Shown here: piece after piece, positions 33,081 to 43,589 of the stretch
Layout: every line of letters starts with the position of its first letter
Numbering within the stretch: position 1 is the first letter of the stretch
Source: Ailanthus altissimus
Lineage: Eukaryota; Streptophyta; Magnoliopsida; Sapindales; Simaroubaceae
Length of the DNA: 64,000 nt
Assembly (NCBI GenBank): GCA_946807835.1
Contig: OX327694.1
Location: forward strand, 8,816,001 to 8,880,000
Reading direction: 5' to 3'
The notes under the pieces: generated by a model
Told to the model about the DNA's origin: nothing
Database searches by the model: none
Seen by the model: the letters and a program-made list of their open reading frames with translations, nothing else
Position numbers and translations under genes: made by a program

Positions 33081-35141
33081 TCAATCATGATAGACAGAAT
33101 CCACAAGAGGGATCTTGCCTAGGTACATAGAGTCGTCTACCTTTTCCACGTAGCTTTTTAGCTGCTGTCCATTCACTTTAAAAGTCCGTCCATCAGTAGG
33201 GTCCTCTATTTCAACAGCCCCATTAGAAAAAACATGTCTTACCATAAATGGACCAGTCCATCGAGATCTCAACTTTTCAGGGTGTAAATGCAATCGAGAA
33301 TCATAAAGATAGACCCGTTGATTGGGCTCAAAGTATTTCCTTGAGATCTGTTTATCATGAGCTACTTTCATTTTAGCTTTGTAGATTCTGGAGTTGTCAT
33401 ATGCGTCATTTCGTAGCTCTTCTATTTCTGACAATTGTAACTTTCTCTGGAGACCTGCAGCACTCAAAGTTGTAAAAGAACAGTTAGAGAAATGTGTTCC
33501 TTGGTCACTAATGATGACACGTGGTGTCTCGAGTTTTGATGACTTTGGTTTCTCCTTCTCTCGTGGCAACTTTTCAATGCCTGATTTCCAAAATCGAATC
33601 CCTTTATCCTGTGAGTCAAAAATACTAAACATATCAGTTGTTTCATCAGGATAATACAATTCTTCAATATCAAAATCAAAGAGATTTTCTAAAGAATTAA
33701 AGCCATGATTTTTATAAGCTTCCTCCGTTCCAAGTGTGTCTATCATATATGAATGATAGTATTCGTCTTCTTCTCGTGATTGCTCATCAATTTGAAAAAT
33801 GTTCACCTCAAGAGTCATATTCCCAAAAGATAATTTCATTAGACCATTTCTGCAATCAATAAGAGCATTAGCAGTGGCAAGAAAAGGTCTCCCCAAAATA
33901 AGAGGGATTTTTGACTCCATGTTAACAACAGAATGAGTATCTAAAACAAGAAAATCAACAGGGTAGTAAAATTTATCAATTTGTAACAAAACATCTTCTA
34001 CTATTCCCCGTGGTTTCTTGATTGATCGGTTAGCTAATTGTAGAACTACAGATGTTGGTTTAATCTCACCAAGTCCCAACTGCAAGTAAATAGAATAAGG
34101 CATTAAATTTACACTTGCTCCTAAGTCCAATAAAGCTTGACCAAACTCATGTGTCCCAATTTGGTAGGAGATTGTGAGACATCCTGGGTCTTTATACTTG
34201 GGTGGTGTCTTTTGTTCAATTACTGCACTTACCTGTTCTGCCAAAAATGCAGTTTTCTTTACATGGTGTTTTCTTTTGATAGTGCATAAATCCTTGATGA
34301 CTTTGGCATAAGTTGGAACCTGCTTAATCAAATGTAACAAGGGAAGATTAATTTTAACTTGTTTCAAATGTTCCAAAATCTCACCTTGAATTTCTGAATT
34401 TTTCCCAACCGGTCGAAGAGCTTGAGGAAAAGGCACTGGGATTGAAAACTTACTTTCGGGCTCTTTTTCCATTGTGGCTTCTTTTTCAAGGGGGGCGTCT
34501 TTACTACTCGTAGATGTGTTAATTTCAGGAGTAGGCTCACTTACAATCTTACCACTTCGAGTAGTAATGGCATTGACTTCTTTGAGATTTTGAACATCAG
34601 AAGTAGAAGCTTGTGCCATGAATTGTCCTTTCGGATTGGATTGAGGTTGAGATGGAAACTTACCTCGCTCTTGTACAGTTAAGGCACTGGTCAACTTTGT
34701 GATTTGACTCTTAATTTCTTTGTTTTCGTCCACCACCTGTGCAAGAATTATTTCAAATTTTTGATTAGTCTTACTTTGTGCCTCCATAAATGCTTGTAAT
34801 GTATCCTCTAAAGAACTCCTAGTTGGTTGTGCATTATATTGAGGTGCAACATAAGACACATCCAATAGACATCTCATAAAGTCGTTAATAGAAGGTCTTC
34901 CGAGTTGAGTAATATTTGTGGTCCTTTGACATGAGCGCCACGGTGGGCTTGTGAGTGATCCACCATGCTTTGGTTCTACATTTGTCAGAAACCTTTTATG
35001 GTCTGACCGCTGGGTGTCGCTGGGTATGGTCTGATGCTCATAGAGTCCGGTGTGCATAGATATGGGATCCATCAGCTCATATGAGTGGGTTATATATCCT
35101 GATGCTCCGAGATTGTATTTCAGAAAGACTTGTAGCTGCAA
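33081..35141 (-). CDS. Chimeric 686-codon ORF: copia LTR leader fused to Gyp1 Gag-linker, protease and integrase tail
   Basis: A single open frame made of four pieces. Residues 1 to about 95 read through copia LTR sequence (35141-34859) and are not a natural domain. Residues about 96-530 are the Gyp1 Gag-protease linker, the retropepsin-like protease with active-site motif LLDLGASVNLMP, and the post-protease linker ending SKLETP. Then comes a block of about 50 bases from the integrase core (VIISDQGTHF, 33527-33473). Residues about 550-686 are the integrase C-terminal domain (LQRKLQLSEIEELRND... to the stop at 33081). RT, RNase H and most of integrase are missing. The first deletion joint lies on a shared gtggt at about 33527. 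The frame survives all three joints. It is a rearranged fragment, probably not a functional protein. Confidence 0.75.
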   Translation of the reverse strand: MQLQVFLKYNLGASGYITHSYELMDPISMHTGLYEHQTIPSDTQRSDHKRFLTNVEPKHGGSLTSPPWRSCQRTTNITQLGRPSINDFMRCLLDVSYVAPQYNAQPTRSSLEDTLQAFMEAQSKTNQKFEIILAQVVDENKEIKSQITKLTSALTVQERGKFPSQPQSNPKGQFMAQASTSDVQNLKEVNAITTRSGKIVSEPTPEINTSTSSKDAPLEKEATMEKEPESKFSIPVPFPQALRPVGKNSEIQGEILEHLKQVKINLPLLHLIKQVPTYAKVIKDLCTIKRKHHVKKTAFLAEQVSAVIEQKTPPKYKDPGCLTISYQIGTHEFGQALLDLGASVNLMPYSIYLQLGLGEIKPTSVVLQLANRSIKKPRGIVEDVLLQIDKFYYPVDFLVLDTHSVVNMESKIPLILGRPFLATANALIDCRNGLMKLSFGNMTLEVNIFQIDEQSREEDEYYHSYMIDTLGTEEAYKNHGFNSLENLFDFDIEELYYPDETTDMFSIFDSQDKGIRFWKSGIEKLPREKEKPKSSKLETPRVIISDQGTHFSNCSFTTLSAAGLQRKLQLSEIEELRNDAYDNSRIYKAKMKVAHDKQISRKYFEPNQRVYLYDSRLHLHPEKLRSRWTGPFMVRHVFSNGAVEIEDPTDGRTFKVNGQQLKSYVEKVDDSMYLGKIPLVDSVYHD

Positions 35142-36408
35142 GCATAAACCTCAGAAAATATATTCTAGAGGAATAAATAATATCACAAAAGTGTTTGTGG
35201 ATATTGTTCAATGAAATATAAATTTGGAGATAAGTTTATGGTTGAGCAAATAGAGATTTGACAGTGATGATCTATATCTCTGCTCTTCAAGGATATAAAT
35301 GATGGAAAAATTATACGAATATGCAATAACCTTAACTTGTATGGTCTAACACGTTAATTTGTAATATCCGTAACATGTGTGTGGGGCATCGTTCACAGAC
35401 GTATAGAGAAGCTCCATATGATAAATTAGGTCTGGACCTAGAGAGTCTTACAATATGAAGTGTACTCGTTGCACACTGGGGTAGCGGATTGGATTAAATT
35501 AATTCGATCTAATAAATTTCAGCAAAATAGAATAATTATTTCGGGATCCCTTGGGATGTACATTTGTCAAGACTTAATTGTTAAGTATATCATTGAATTA
35601 ATTAACAAGGGTTGTTAATTAATAGGATATTGACAAGTGGCAAAATTTGTTCCATGATTTGTTTTTACCTTTCTACCATTTAACCTTGGTAGTAAAAATT
35701 AGTAAGGTAAAAAGTAATTATTCAAATTTGTTTTGAATACTTATATTTTATATTATTAGATAATATTAAAATAATTTTATCATGGCATTGTATTTTAATA
35801 CAATGAGGGACCTAGATGTTGGCCATTTAATTACCCATTATAATTAAAGAAATTATATTTGTTAGGTAAAGATTAATTTAGGTGGCCATTATTCTACATG
35901 CTTAGAAATATTGTAAATGACAATAAAGAAAAATAATTCTTGTTGTGTTAGTAAAGGGTTATTAACAAGAACAAAATAAAACTTCATCTTCCTTTCCTCT
36001 TCCATGGATGGCTAAATCATATTCATGTTTATGAAACAAGTATATGTATTCAAAGAGGTTGAATACAAGTTGCTAAAAATTCTAAAGTTACCATTCTAAC
36101 TCCTTAATCCCACCAAAAGTTATGGACTAGAATTGTTCAACATATACTTCAAGGTGAACTCTTTATATGGATTATTGAAGGACTTGAAGAATTTGTAAAG
36201 CTACCTTCATTAGGTGAGTATTTACATTATGTTACAGTACAATATTGTTCATCATGTTTATAATTGTATAATTGTTATACTTACGTATACATGTGATATA
36301 TATGTTGAATTTGTTAAAATGGGTGTATATGTAACATGCTTCCACTGCGTATAATTAATTTTTGAAATTACGTATACACTCATATATCACACACTCGATA
36401 TCCCAACA
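34859..36408 (+). repeat. Copia LTR fragment, plus orientation
   Basis: Aligns with the copia LTR from the position equivalent to 10250 (or 11982 in the third copy) to the LTR 3' end ...TATCCCAACA at 36408. The left edge is fused to Gyp1 element B near 34858. The right edge, an exact LTR end, is fused to an oppositely oriented LTR head. The first about 560 bases of the LTR are missing. Confidence 0.75.
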
Positions 36409-36874
36409 GGAACAACCATCTATACCTTATAGATGTATACATATACTAATATATATTAAAAGGGATTTACCAACAGACATGCATCGATGAAAATAGATCA
36501 GGAACATAGTATTTAAGAATATACTTGCATAATAACATTTTCTAGCACCCAATTGCAACTCTTACAATTATGTTATTACTAGTATACCCTAAGGTTTTTG
36601 TTCCATTACAGACCAGGCTGCAACTCTTTAGATTTCATTGATTCTTATAACCTTCTAACTCTTGGTAGTCACAATTCTCAGTGTTACTAACTCTTAACCT
36701 TAATCTGAACTCCTTTAGATCTGATCTGAACTCTTTTAGATCATACAATGTCTATAACGTTACAAGCATTGTACCATATAATAAAATTTAATCAGCAATT
36801 TAATAAAATGTACATTGTATAAATATTACATATTCATACAAATAGGGATGGCACATAAGCACTAACCTTAACAA
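36409..36874 (-). repeat. Copia element D: head of 3' LTR
   Basis: The first 466 bases of the copia LTR in minus orientation, starting TGTTAAGG at 36874 after the polypurine tract. It is homologous to 57708-58138. The rest of the LTR is replaced by the plus-oriented piece 34859-36408. Confidence 0.8.
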
Positions 36875-36885
36875 TCTCCCACTTA
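36875..36885 (-). other. Polypurine tract of copia element D
   Basis: On the minus strand AAGTGGGAGAT, immediately before the LTR start, as in copia F (9674-9684). Confidence 0.8.
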
Positions 36886-38064
36886 CTCTGGTGCCATTTA
36901 TAATTGTATCTAATACCCATAGACTCTATGTGTTTCTTAAACACCTTTGAAGTTAAGGCCTTAGTAAGAAGGTCTGCTACATTATTTACAGAATCTATTT
37001 TACAAATAATTACATATCCTTTGGCCAAGATCTCTTTAATTATGTGGTACTTTCGGTCTACATGTTTAGATCTCTAGTGTACTATTGGCTCTTTGACTTG
37101 TGTTATGGCCCCGTTGTTGTCACAAAATAGTGGGATAGGATCCAAAGAACTTGGAACTATTTCGAGCTCGGCAATAAACTTGCGAATCCACACTACTTCT
37201 TAGGCAACTATGTACTTTGCTTTTATGGTATAGTCAGTTGTGGACCTTTACTTGGTGCTCTTCCAACTCACTGCACCACCATTAAGAGTAAACGCATACC
37301 TAAATATAGACTTTGTATCATCTAGGTAAGACTGAAAGTTTAAATCTATGTATCCTCTCAACTGTAAATCACTCATTCCATAGATGATAAGCTTATTCTT
37401 CATACCCTTAAGGTATTTTAGGATATGTTTGACTACCATCCAATGGTTATCACCTAGTTCAGATTGATACCAGCTTGTAACACTTACAACCATAATGATC
37501 TCAAGTCTCATGCATATCATAGCATACACAAAGCTCCCAATAGCTGATGCAATAGTATGTTAGATATTATAACTCTTTCATTGTCTGTCTGAGGAGACAT
37601 TCTCCTTAAAAGATGAATACCATGTCTGAAAGGTATATTAACTGTCTTACAGTTAGTGAAATTGTACCTTTCTAAGATGCTATCAATGTACGATGACCAA
37701 AAGAATTCTACCAGCTTCCTAACTCTATCCCTATAAAGCTTTGTACCTAGTATATAGGAAGCCTCTTCTAAATCCTTCATGGAGAAGTTTTTACTTAGAT
37801 AGCTCTTGACAGATTGTAACATATTGATATCATTCTCAATAATCAATATATCATCAACATAGAGCACTAACAAGACCATCATACTCTCACTGACCTTTTT
37901 ATACACACAAGTTTTCTATTTGTTTTTTATGAAACCAGATCCTCTAATTACCTCATTAAAATAATTATTTCAGCCTTGGGATGCCTGCTTAATTCTATAA
38001 ATGGACTTTCTCAGTCTGCACACTAGACTAGAGGTTTGGTTGGATAAAAACACATTTAGGCTAT
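36886..38064 (-). pseudogene. Copia element D: RT C-terminal part and RNase H
   Basis: Minus-strand frames 37517-37906, 37248-37529 and 36834-37028 give, in order, VLYVDDILIIEND (RT active site, both aspartates present), MKDLEEASYILGTKLYRD, the RNase H linker with VVKHILKYLKGMKN, and the RNase H end SVNNVADLLTKALTSKVF. Two or three frameshifts and stops separate them. RT is interrupted upstream by the solo LTR at 38065-39512. Best-preserved copia pol in the window. Confidence 0.85.
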
Positions 38065-39512
38065 TGATAAGGGCAAATTTGTCATATATTTTCTCATGTT
38101 TTTATTTTTGATATTTTATGATTTTATGAGAATAGATGGCTATTTATGTGCTTTATTATTATTTATAGAGATTTGAACAAAATTTAAAGAAAGAATGCAA
38201 AAGAAGCAAAAATAGGGACTAAAATGCAAAATTTTCAAAGTATGAGTCCATCGCCCCAGCGCCATGAGGATTATAGCCCCAGCTCTGGAACAGTGATCGA
38301 AATAAGAAAAATGACTTGTTTAAATCGCATCTGGCGTCCCAGCGCCAAATAGTCACCGCACCAGCGATAGGACAGCGCCCCAGCGCTAACATCCCACCGC
38401 TCCAGCGGTGAAGCCTTTTTCACGCATCACCCCAGCGACAACTGTATAGTGCCCTAACGGTAGCGCGAGTCCTAGTCCAACGAGAATTAAGATTTTTAAG
38501 CTCATATCAATCCCTATAAAAAGCCACTCATTCCCAGCCTTTAAGAATCATCCAAGAGCAACCTAGAGCAATTCAAGAACACCAAGAATACAACGCACGA
38601 GTCTTTGAGTGCAATAGGAGTTTAATTGAAAAAAATTTAGAGAAAGATTCAAGGCGTTCTTTGGCATCAAGAGTATCTTAGGCAACGCAATTAAGAGCAA
38701 TTCGATATCTATATCGGTTTGCTATTGATTGTATCATGATTTATTATTATTTCTACTGTTGTTCTCTTGTAGCCATGAGCTAAACTTATTTTCTAGGATT
38801 AATACTTGAACTCAATATGTGTGCTTAATTGCCATATCTTTTGAATATTTAATAAACTTAGTTCTTTGATATTTAAATTACTTGATCTTAATGCTTCAAT
38901 ATATCTAGCCAATATATGGTGAATGAGTTGGTAATATTATTGATAAACTCGGAAGAGGAATCATAATATTTAGATTAGGTAATTTGATGCATGATTGTAG
39001 AGTAACATTCAATGTTGCATATGCAAGTTTCAATTTAGGATAGGAATATACCTAATTGGCATGTATGATCAATAAGACCTAATCTTAATGAATCTTAATT
39101 TATTACAAGTACCATAGGAATATAGGTATTTGGTAAATTAAGGTATACTCACATGACTTTGGAAGAGGCTTGTGAATACATTATTGTCTTGATCAACAAC
39201 AAAGACTAAGGGAGTTAAATATTAGAAGATTAATCATTAGACAGAATATTAAGGGATAATATTAATCTTAGGTTTTTTCTATATTGCTATCACTTAAATT
39301 TCTTTGTATTGTGTTTTTGCCTTTATATTTTATATATTCATTCTTAGATTTTTATTTATCTGAATAATTATTAGAAAGATATCATTTTAGTAATTGGTTA
39401 AAAAAAAGAAATTATCCCTGTAGATTCGACATCCGACTTATTTAGTCCCTTTATTACTTCATACGATAGTGTATACTTGCACTTAATTTTAAGATATAGA
39501 AATATCGCATCA
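38065..39512 (+). mobile_element. Second copy of the TGAT...ATCA solo LTR, inside copia D RT
   Basis: 1448 bases, homologous end to end with 14408-15855, including the GC-rich repeats (38250-38475), the TATA box and the U5-like end. It interrupts the copia D RT between MEQV and the FLSNQTSS part. The flanking pentamers gctat (38060-38064) and cctgt (39513-39517) match at three of five positions, so the target duplication is eroded. Confidence 0.8.
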
Positions 39513-40271
39513 CCTGTTCCATGAATATCCATTCTTTGAGATATTCATTTAGGAATGCCATCTTTACATCCATCTGCCAAGTCTCAAAATCATAATATGC
39601 TGCAATAGCCAACAAAATCCGAATTGACTTTAACATTATAACTGGTGCAAAGGTCTCCTCATAATCGATCCTAGATCGTTAAGCATAACGTTTTGCCACC
39701 AATCAAGCCTTGAAGGTCTCTACCTTCCTATCAACTCTACATTTTCTTTTCTAAATCCATTTACAACCGATAGGAACAAGTCCTTCAGAAAGGTCAACCA
39801 AGTCCTAGACTTGATTCTAATGTATGAAGTCAATTTCAAATTTCATAGCTTCTTGCCAATTTTTCGCGTCCAACATCGCTTCCCCATAAGTCAAAGGATC
39901 ATTTTCTTCAACTGAAGAAATTTCAAGTGCACCTTCAAGCATCTGACCATACCTAATTTGTGGCCTGGACATCCTGTCAGACTTACGTAGAGGGTGTGTT
40001 AAATGTACACTGCTCAATTAAGTCTGAATTTCTATCTTTAGTTCATTTATTTCTTGATTGACTTTATCAAGTTTAATCTTTCTACAATCCCTACGATCCA
40101 TGAGAAACTCTTTCTCTAGGAAAGTGAAGAAATGAGAAACGAACACATTTTGCTCATCTTGATCATAAAATTATTATCCCATGGAATTCTTGGTATATCC
40201 AATTAATCGATACTTGTACTCTCTGCGTGCAAGTTTATCTTGCTGCACAACTCTTATATATATAGAAAAAT
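39513..40271 (-). pseudogene. Copia element D: RT N-terminal part and integrase C-terminus
   Basis: The minus-strand frame 39454-39636 contains LKSIRILLAIAAYYDFETWQ then MDVKMAFLN, the start of the copia RT. The frame 39817-40017 contains RKSDRMSRPQIRYG then DPLTYGEAMLDAKNWQEAMK, the usual linker before RT. Further right, 40030-40260 reads the integrase C-terminal region (KYRLIGYTKNS, then FYDQDEQNVFVS, then FLEKEFL). The gene continues across the Gyp1 C insertion at 52439. Several stops. Confidence 0.8.
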
Positions 40272-40694
40272 TATTTACGCTCAAAATGTAATACGGCTAT
40301 CACAGTATAGATTGACGTATCAATCCCACGAGGAAGCTTTTGGCAAAATAGGTTAGTGAAATAAAAATATTAACACAATAACAAATGAGAAAATTAACTA
40401 ATTTGTTTATATGAATGAAATAGAATTGTATATGAATTTTAAAAAAAGTCTTATGATAATGTAAACAAGGCTTCGAGAATCACAATTATGCTTTATAAAT
40501 TTATTCTACACTTTGATTTAATATTTATAACTCAACTATTAATCAGAAGATATATAAAATATAGCACATTTGGTAATACATGCATTTCATATGACTAAAC
40601 TCTTTGCAAAAATTAACACAGATCATATTCATTTATAAAAGTTATCTAAGATCGATAATATATCATTTTGATAATATTACAATAAAAAATTTAA
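40272..40694 (-). repeat. Gyp1 element C: 3' LTR with large internal deletion
   Basis: The first 420 bases are the LTR tail (homologous to 29233-29660). At about 40694 the sequence jumps into the 3' non-coding region, so the LTR head and the polypurine tract are lost. The left five bases aaaat (40267-40271) and the right flank of the 5' LTR acaat (52439-52443) look like a target duplication with one mismatch. Confidence 0.75.
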
Positions 40695-41824
40695 TTGAAG
40701 GACAGACATACAAACTAATATTGATCCAAAGATAGAAAAATCAATTGTTTAGAAATCAATCATTCTTAACATGCACCAGTTTTAGGACTTCAATTGTCTT
40801 ATGAGAATAATACAAATATAGCTTGGTGAGAAAACTACCTTACAAAATATATCTTCTAAAATTGAATGAAGACTTTATTAAACTGACTTGATTTTTTAAG
40901 AATGCAAATAAGCATTACAAAATAAAAAAAAATAGTTTCTCACCAAAATATATTACTCACAATTTAAAATTTTACTTTAAATCGTCCTTTAGCAATGCAA
41001 CCAACTTATTACTTAATTCGAATAATATCAGTCTAAATAAAAATTAACCAATTCAAAAGATCAATAAAGGTTCGTAAGCTGTTTTCTCAACCTTTCCACT
41101 TACTCACAAAAGGTATGTGAGATTTTAAAAAACATATATACTTAAACATGTGAATTCTCTTAGTTATATAAATTGAATCATTCATCTTACCACAATGCTT
41201 ATTATTATGCTAACAAATATTTCAAAAGTCATTCTTCAGTAACCTAAATTGAAATAGTGACTCAACCCAAATAATTTTGAAATCATACCTAGGTAAAAAA
41301 GTAAATTCTTTTATACAAAAATTATCAAGACTACATGCATTAAACAACAATATATGAAATATAAAATAAAATAACAACTTAGTTAAAATGTGTTTCAAAA
41401 GTTAGAAGAAGAAAAATTCAAATGTGTTTCAAAAGTTAGAAGAAGAAAAATTCTTACTCTGTCATTCTTAATCTAATTTGACCTAGAATGCATCTCAAGA
41501 GTTCAAAAATAAACTCTTTACTCTGCCATTTGAATCAAATAGGTATGTCGGACCTCGTTATCTTCTTTTTTTTTAATTTGTTTTTTGGAATGCAAAATAC
41601 AACTTATGTCTACTATCCTCCCCCCTCAAAGTAGATGAAACATTGTCCTCAATATTTAAATAAAAAGAGATAAAGTATAAGAGACGTTATCTAAAACACT
41701 TAGATAAATAAAAAATAAATAAATAAATTACACTTGTTATAGCCCACTAACCAATCGATCTGAATTAAGCAAATATAAACTAAAATGATGATGCTAATAG
41801 ATAAATAAAAAAAGAAAAAAAAAA
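40695..41824 (-). other. Gyp1 element C: 3' non-coding region
   Basis: Aligns with 22880-23945 of A and 31105-32115 of B. It contains a 32-base tandem duplication (gtgtttcaaaagttagaag at 41391 and 41423). No conserved reading frame. Confidence 0.65.
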
Positions 41825-42471
41825 TTACAAAAGTAGTGTCAGATCCAATTTTCGCTTGTTATGGCCTATTGACCAATCGATCTGAATTATTGCTAGGTAA
41901 GGTTTGTAGGTAACTGCCTGTAATTTGTCAATCAATTCATTCACATTGGTAGCAGAAACAAGGATCTATCGCGCCGAATGTGAAATAAAATTTTGTTCCA
42001 CGGCTTGCTCAAGAAAACAGATTAAGCAATCAAAATAGTTATTAACATTCAACAAATTTATGGGTTTTTGGAGGATATTCAGTTAGGTTCAATAAGTAAT
42101 TTGAAAATTTTCTTTCAAGGTACCAAAACCACCTGGTAAAGTAATAAAAGCTTCTGCATAGTAAAGCATTCTAGCTATACGTTCATGCATGGATGAGACT
42201 CGTAATTCTTCCCTTATTATTTTTCCAATCAGGTTTTTCACGGCTAAAGCTGTAGGAATAATACCTAAAACTTGACTTCCTCCTAAATGTACAGTTGTTA
42301 ACACATACCCCATTAACCCAAGGCTACCCCCTCCATAAATCAAATGGATTTTTCTTCTAGCTAATACTTTTTCTAAATTGTTTGCTGCCTCTACAAACAC
42401 TTTATTATCCTATGACTAAATCCATAAAATACACATATATTTCTGAATCATCGAACTGAGGTTTCCTCCAT
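41825..42471 (-). pseudogene. Captured LOG (cytokinin riboside 5'-monophosphate phosphoribohydrolase), Gyp1 copy C
   Basis: The best LOG copy: ATG at 42471, end at 41825, about 215 codons, as in plant LOG proteins. The N-terminus has RNICVFYGFSH, matching the LOG nucleotide-binding start but with changes at the usual Cys-Gly-Ser. The open part 42089-42400 holds HLIYGGGSLGLMG, LGIIPTAL, SSMHERIARM and the LOG signature LPGGFGTLKE. The catalytic arginine (MHER) and glutamate (TLKE) are kept, whereas a conserved lysine after MHER is isoleucine. The C-terminal part, with [22 protein letters not shown] and [10 protein letters not shown], continues in the same frame through three stops. One single-base frameshift lies between start and core, near 42405. 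No introns. It sits sense-oriented between the cysteine-rich gene and the 3' LTR, with a TATA box 50 bases upstream. Inactive as it stands. Confidence 0.85.
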
Positions 42472-42520
42472 ATCTACTTTCACCTTTATCTCAATATATG
42501 AAAATAAAGAAAATGATGTG

Positions 42521-42532
42521 CTATATTTATAG
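42521..42532 (-). promoter_or_regulatory. TATA box upstream of LOG, copy C
   Basis: CTATAAATATAG on the minus strand, 50-61 bases before the LOG ATG. It matches the position of the TATA box in copy A. Confidence 0.5.
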
Positions 42533-42792
42533 TGTACCAAATGATAATAACGATTTTGGTAACCCGACAGCTTGTCAGAAGAGATTTGAAAATAAAACAT
42601 AAAACTTTAAAGATAATAACCCACATGTATTATTTAACCAAAAGATTTGAATTTAAGATATCTATATGAGTAGCCCTACTATTCATAAAATAAATAAAAA
42701 GTTTGAAATTAAAACACATGTATTTATAGGTAGTTGTGATTGTGGCTCGCATCTTCCTCTAATTTTACATCCAGTGATGGCTTAAACGCCCT

Positions 42793-43332
42793 CTATGGGT
42801 AGGTTTCCTATCCAATTTCCTATAAATTGGCAAACAGGGTCTTTTAGAGTCAGATTCTTGAGACTATATCGTTAATGTTTATTTTTGAATTTATTCCATA
42901 AATCGAGAAGTTCACGTTGCACGAACCCATAAGGATGCGTCTCAACAATCAATAGGATATCATGCAAAGACTCCTTACTCAGTATATCCTTAATGAACTA
43001 AATTTAGCTTCTGAATTTCTAGATGCAAATCCTAAAGAACGACAACTCCAGTTACAATTTCATCGAGCACATTTATGACAGATTTGTAACCTTTTTGCTT
43101 TTCTCATTTTGGCATAAGAGCTTCTTCCAAGACCAAGTATAAAAGAAACGAAATCATTTACAGATTTACCATATAATCGAACCCTGGCTTCAATTAACCA
43201 ACGAATATCCGTAGAGATATTCCTCAACATTAATAGCCTTAGTCTTTCACACCATGCTTTATAAATCTTAAGTAGAGTATTTTGAGGCAATGATGGAAAG
43301 CTTCTTTAAAGGTTGGCAAGAATGATATCCAT
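42793..43332 (-). pseudogene. Virus-like cysteine-rich nucleic-acid-binding protein, Gyp1 copy C
   Basis: Counterpart of 32284-32832. The open part 43060-43290 reads NTLLKIYKAWCERLRLLMLR, then IRWLIEARVRL, GLGRSSYAKMRKAKRL and the finger start CHKCAR, followed by a stop and then NCNWSC in frame. The cysteine pattern C-x2-C-x4-C-x3-C is visible across the stop. Downstream frameshifts destroy the C-terminus. It lies about 320 bases upstream of LOG and about 260 bases downstream of the integrase stop region. Confidence 0.6.
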
Positions 43333-43589
43333 TTTGAAAGAAAGTGAAAAAGAAAATAAATGAATACACAGTTTAAGGGATAATTTTTAGAGAACTGAGA
43401 AACTGACTTTAATAATCACAGAGTACCATTTCCGCCACTTGACTAGAAAATAAAATCACACTGAAGAAAAAGAAAAGAAAAGAAAATAAAATAAAATACA
43501 AAAGAAAATAAAAGTAAAAGTCAAAAGTCAAAAGATAAAAGATAAAATATGGACAAAATATAAAATATGGAACAGATAGATTGAACCTG

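Noticed and set aside
33394..33679. Plus and minus ORFs of 86 and 71 codons
   Set aside because: Shadows of the 686-codon minus-strand ORF in other frames.
41825..42471. LOG copy considered as a normal host gene
   Set aside because: No introns, in-frame stops and a frameshift, the same retroelement flanks as the second copy at 23948-24562, and located inside Gyp1 C.
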